A DNA stretch of 8,107 bases, taken from CAYSRJ01 sp964525675 (GTDB lineage: Bacteria > Spirochaetota > B62-G9 > DRHN01). Shown piece after piece: positions 7,086 through 8,107 of the stretch. The stretch lies in the NCBI GenBank assembly GCA_964525675.1, contig CAZGJW010000140.1, forward strand, positions 1 to 8,107, read 5' to 3'. The stretch's first letter is position 1. Each line of letters opens with the position of its first letter. The position numbers and the translations under genes were made by a program. Under the pieces are notes generated by a model. The model searched no databases, was not told the DNA's origin, and saw nothing but the letters and a program-made list of their open reading frames with translations.

Positions 7086-7502
7086 ATGTTTCTTGATTCA
7101 CAGTTTATGCAGACGCAGGACCTTTTGCAGAGGTCGATGTCCGTGTCGATTGTACGGCAGGAAGTTATTGCCGACAATATTGCAAATGCCGACACCCCTC
7201 ATTTCAAGAGAAGCGAGGTGGCATTTGAAAGTGAGCTGAACCGGGCACTTCACTCCTATGATCCAAATCCTTTTCCAGCAGCGGTGACGAACAGTAAACA
7301 TATACCCTTTTACAGGCAGGAAGACTACAGAGAAGTACAGCCGATCGTCTATCTCGATTACTCGACCAGCTACAGGAATGATGGAAATAATGTAGACATC
7401 GAGAAAGAAATGGTGGATGCAAAGGAAAATGCACTTCGTTACTATGCAATGGCGCAGCGTGTGAAGGACAACTTCACCCTTCTCGGGATTGTCATGAGAT
7501 AA
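7086..7502 (+). CDS. flgB: Flagellar basal-body rod protein FlgB
   Basis: A 138-residue proximal rod protein, exported through the flagellar type III system and built into the rod just outside the MS ring. The family signature of rod and hook proteins is at residues 24-48 (RQEVIADNIANADTPHFKRS...). The C-terminal part from about 97 (NDGNNVDIEKEMVDAKEN, then YYAMAQRVKDNFTLLGIVM) matches the FlgB end, which forms a coiled coil with the N-terminal helix. As expected of rod proteins there is no cleavable signal peptide. Length is typical (about 135-140). The start ATG at 7086 follows AGGGAG at 7069-7074; the spacing is long, but the next in-frame ATG (7107) would remove part of the conserved N-terminal helix. 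It is followed after ten bases by flgC. FlgB-FlgC-FliE order is the usual one. Confidence 0.96.
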   Translation: MFLDSQFMQTQDLLQRSMSVSIVRQEVIADNIANADTPHFKRSEVAFESELNRALHSYDPNPFPAAVTNSKHIPFYRQEDYREVQPIVYLDYSTSYRNDGNNVDIEKEMVDAKENALRYYAMAQRVKDNFTLLGIVMR

Positions 7503-7512
7503 GGAGTTTTGT

Positions 7513-7971
7513 ATGGGAATATTTTCGGCAATGAACGTCTCCTCGACCGGGCTTACCGCCCAGCGTCTGAGAATGGATGTCATCTCGAACAACATAGCGA
7601 ATGCGAATACCACGAGAACAACGGACGGAGGAGCGTTCAGACGGAAAAGGGTTATCCTGAGACCGAGAAACGACTATTTAGAATTTAGAACACGTCTGCT
7701 TCCACAGGCGCTGTGGCGCGGAATGGGTGAGGGTGTGCGTGTGATCAAGATAGAAGAAGATACATCGCCGCTTCGGCTGGTGTATGACCCCAGCCACCCC
7801 GACGCTATCAAGACAGGGCCGAAAAAGGGATATGTTGAATACCCGAATGTCAATACTGTTACAGAAATGGTTGATATGATCTCGGCGAGCAGGGCGTATG
7901 ATGCAAATGTCACGGTGATTCAGAATGCAAGCCAGATGTTCTTGAGAGGACTTGAAATCGGAGCCAGATGA
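7513..7971 (+). CDS. flgC: Flagellar basal-body rod protein FlgC
   Basis: A 152-residue proximal rod protein that stacks with FlgB and FlgF in the rod. The N-terminal rod signature is at about 8-46 (NVSSTGLTAQRLRMDVISNN, then IANANTTRT). The C-terminal flagellar domain at 107-150 contains YVEYPNVNTVTEMVDMISAS and RAYDANVTVIQNASQMF, diagnostic for FlgC. The middle (51-100) is variable in the family. Length is slightly above the 134-150 usual elsewhere. AAGGAG at 7501-7506 lies six bases before the ATG and overlaps the flgB stop, so translation is coupled. No cleavable signal peptide is present, in keeping with export through the flagellar apparatus. Confidence 0.97.
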   Translation: MGIFSAMNVSSTGLTAQRLRMDVISNNIANANTTRTTDGGAFRRKRVILRPRNDYLEFRTRLLPQALWRGMGEGVRVIKIEEDTSPLRLVYDPSHPDAIKTGPKKGYVEYPNVNTVTEMVDMISASRAYDANVTVIQNASQMFLRGLEIGAR

Positions 7972-8051
7972 TAAGGTTTGCGGTTCAGCGGTTGCAGCCG
8001 CGTGCGGTGCAGCATGCGGGCGCAACCCACGAGTGGCCGCAGGTTGGGTGA
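7968..8051 (+). CDS. possible 27-residue small ORF between flgC and fliE
   Basis: An open frame starts at an ATG that shares ATGA (7968-7971) with the flgC stop and ends TGA at 8049-8051. It fills most of the gap before the next gene. GGAG at 7960-7963 is a possible but close ribosome site. The peptide would begin MIRFAVQRLQPRAVQ and end HEWPQVG: basic, no membrane segment, no family recognised. The DNA here is unusually GC-rich (50 of 70 bases at 7981-8050), which lowers stop-codon frequency and makes a chance ORF likelier. Confidence 0.2.
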   Translation: MIRFAVQRLQPRAVQHAGATHEWPQVG

Positions 8052-8075
8052 GTACGAAACTGAATGGGGGAAAAA

Positions 8076-8107
8076 ATGATAAATCCTGCTGATGCACAGG
8101 GCGATAT
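8076..8107 (+). CDS. fliE: Presumed FliE, flagellar hook-basal body protein (5' end only)
   Basis: Only ten complete codons are visible (MINPADAQGD) before the window ends, too few to identify a family by sequence. The name rests on position: fliE directly follows flgB and flgC in spirochaetes and many other bacteria. FliE would link the MS ring to the proximal rod. The chosen ATG at 8076 has GGGGG at 8066-8070, five bases upstream. An in-frame ATG at 8064 would add MGEK but lacks a good ribosome site. Confidence 0.6.
   Translation, partial: MINPADAQGD

Noticed and set aside
1..8107. CRISPR array, tRNA, rRNA, insertion sequence or riboswitch
   Set aside because: No regular spaced repeats, tRNA-like cloverleaf, transposase or terminal inverted repeats were seen; nearly all the sequence is protein coding.

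Overview
The window is a compact, entirely plus-strand gene cluster from a flagellated bacterium, most probably a spirochaete (Treponema/Spirochaeta-like). The evidence is the gene order: a TPR lipoprotein, dprA, topA, a Xer recombinase, hslV, hslU, flgB, flgC and then the presumed start of fliE. From memory, the Treponema and Borrelia chromosomes carry closely related arrangements (TPR gene - dprA - [topA - xer] - [hslVU] - flgB - flgC - fliE). Firmicutes have a similar string, but usually with trmFO between topA and xer and codY after hslU. Neither is present here, and a lipoprotein gene leads the series, so I favour a spirochaete. The genus is not settled by the sequence.

Layout. Bases 1-62 hold the last codons of a gene whose tail looks like a MerR/excisionase-type helix-turn-helix protein. 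It overlaps a TPR lipoprotein gene (52-765), which overlaps dprA (752-1846). topA (1848-3959) follows after one base. An 85-base gap, which may hold a 30-codon coupled small ORF, leads to a Xer tyrosine recombinase (4045-4959). hslV (start corrected to 4973, ending 5506) and hslU (5503-6867) overlap by ATGA. A 218-base non-coding stretch with repeated short motifs and an inverted repeat precedes the flagellar rod genes flgB (7086-7502) and flgC (7513-7971). After a GC-rich 104-base gap, the first codons of a gene in the fliE position run off the window edge.

How the genes work together. DprA (loads RecA on incoming or single-stranded DNA), TopA (relaxes negative supercoils) and Xer (resolves chromosome dimers) form a DNA-processing block. 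HslV and HslU form an ATP-dependent protease. FlgB, FlgC and FliE build the proximal rod/MS-ring junction of the flagellum. The tight spacing from 1 to 6867 suggests one transcription unit. The 6868-7085 gap is the only place with room for an independent flagellar promoter.

This is mostly an ordinary, well-conserved core region, and I found no clear undescribed system. The items most worth a second look are two possible small ORFs, each sharing four bases with a neighbouring gene's stop or start (3956-4048 and 7968-8051), and the repeat-rich region ahead of flgB.
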